From Aradus depressus (Eukaryota > Arthropoda > Insecta > Hemiptera > Aradidae): a DNA stretch of 64,000 bases. The DNA is taken from NCBI GenBank assembly GCA_963662175.1, contig OY759221.1:30502045-30566044 (forward strand), in the 5' to 3' direction. A program made the translations under genes and the position numbers. Shown piece after piece: positions 63,945 through 64,000 of this stretch (position 1 is its first letter; each line of letters begins with the position of its first letter). A model generated the notes under the pieces. That model made no database searches and had not been told where the DNA came from. It worked only from the letters and a program-made list of their open reading frames with translations.

Positions 63945-64000
63945 TGAAAACTGACATTATTGCAGAGATATTGTGAAATAATTCAAATGGACTTGAAAAA
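63945..64000 (+). mobile_element. Second copy of the 53666 element, cut by window end
   Basis: The first 43 bp ('gaaaactgacattattgcag', 'agatattgtgaaataattca') are identical to 53666-53708, then 'ggacttgaaaaa', where the first copy has its nested insertion. Confidence 0.85.

Noticed and set aside
1..64000. Endogenous viral sequences, LTR retrotransposons, rRNA or R2-type target sites
   Set aside because: Looked for protease/integrase-type motifs, long direct repeats and rRNA-like stretches; none seen by eye. A profile search would be needed to exclude short fragments.

Overview
The window is non-coding-rich nuclear DNA from an animal, almost certainly an insect. It is AT-rich and packed with tRNA-derived SINEs, LINE fragments, foldback/MITE elements and minisatellites. 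Spliced protein-coding exons occur only near the left edge. The main SINE carries a tail resembling the insect telomere repeat (TTAGG), and the dominant repeats (families 'Rep-A' and 'Rep-B', names used only here) remind me of planthopper (delphacid Hemiptera) genomes. That last point is memory, not a search result. I see no CRISPR array, rRNA, operon, functional tRNA gene or viral gene.

Layout. (1) 1-10.1 kb: three phase-compatible exons of one minus-strand gene (9813-10031, 6990-7216, 1482-1907) that join into one continuous reading frame of about 290 codons. The protein is charged and Ser/Thr-rich, looks disordered, and I do not recognise it. Its introns are filled with SINEs and MITEs. 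(2) 10-27 kb: repeats only, including Rep-A foldback copies, Rep-B copies, a hAT-type MITE (16898-17578) and decayed LINE 3' ends (23545-24263, 25891-26225). (3) 27-40 kb: LINE and SINE chimeras, a 17-unit 34-bp minisatellite (29337-29914), a pogo/Tigger-type MITE (35232-35904) and a 144-bp tandem array. (4) 40.7-42.5 kb: a tandem satellite whose unit is built from pieces of the local SINE. (5) 43-64 kb: LINE, mariner and hAT transposase remnants, large palindromes (48693-49380, 55975-56612), and a three-layer nested insertion (52988-54480) containing a small element with a hammerhead-ribozyme-like core.

The most informative observations are the insertions that can be dated relative to each other from target-site duplications: SINE1 at 12697, 18321, 25198 and 30641; SINE2 at 5900, which has an unoccupied paralogous site at about 7815; and the 53666-54304 insertion. 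Others are the 3'-tail sequence shared by SINE2 and a LINE-like retrocopy, the SINE-to-satellite conversion, and the recurring CTGANGA...GAAA hairpin motifs in three unrelated repeats. No intact transposase or reverse transcriptase remains, so all mobile elements here look like fossils or non-autonomous copies.

Names used: SINE1 = tRNA-derived element of about 340 bp with a (CCTAA)-like tail; SINE2 = tRNA-derived element of about 205 bp with an A-rich tail; Rep-A = abundant repeat ending in a CGGTGATTCACCG palindrome; Rep-B = repeat of about 600 bp; Rep-D = foldback MITE of about 240-280 bp.
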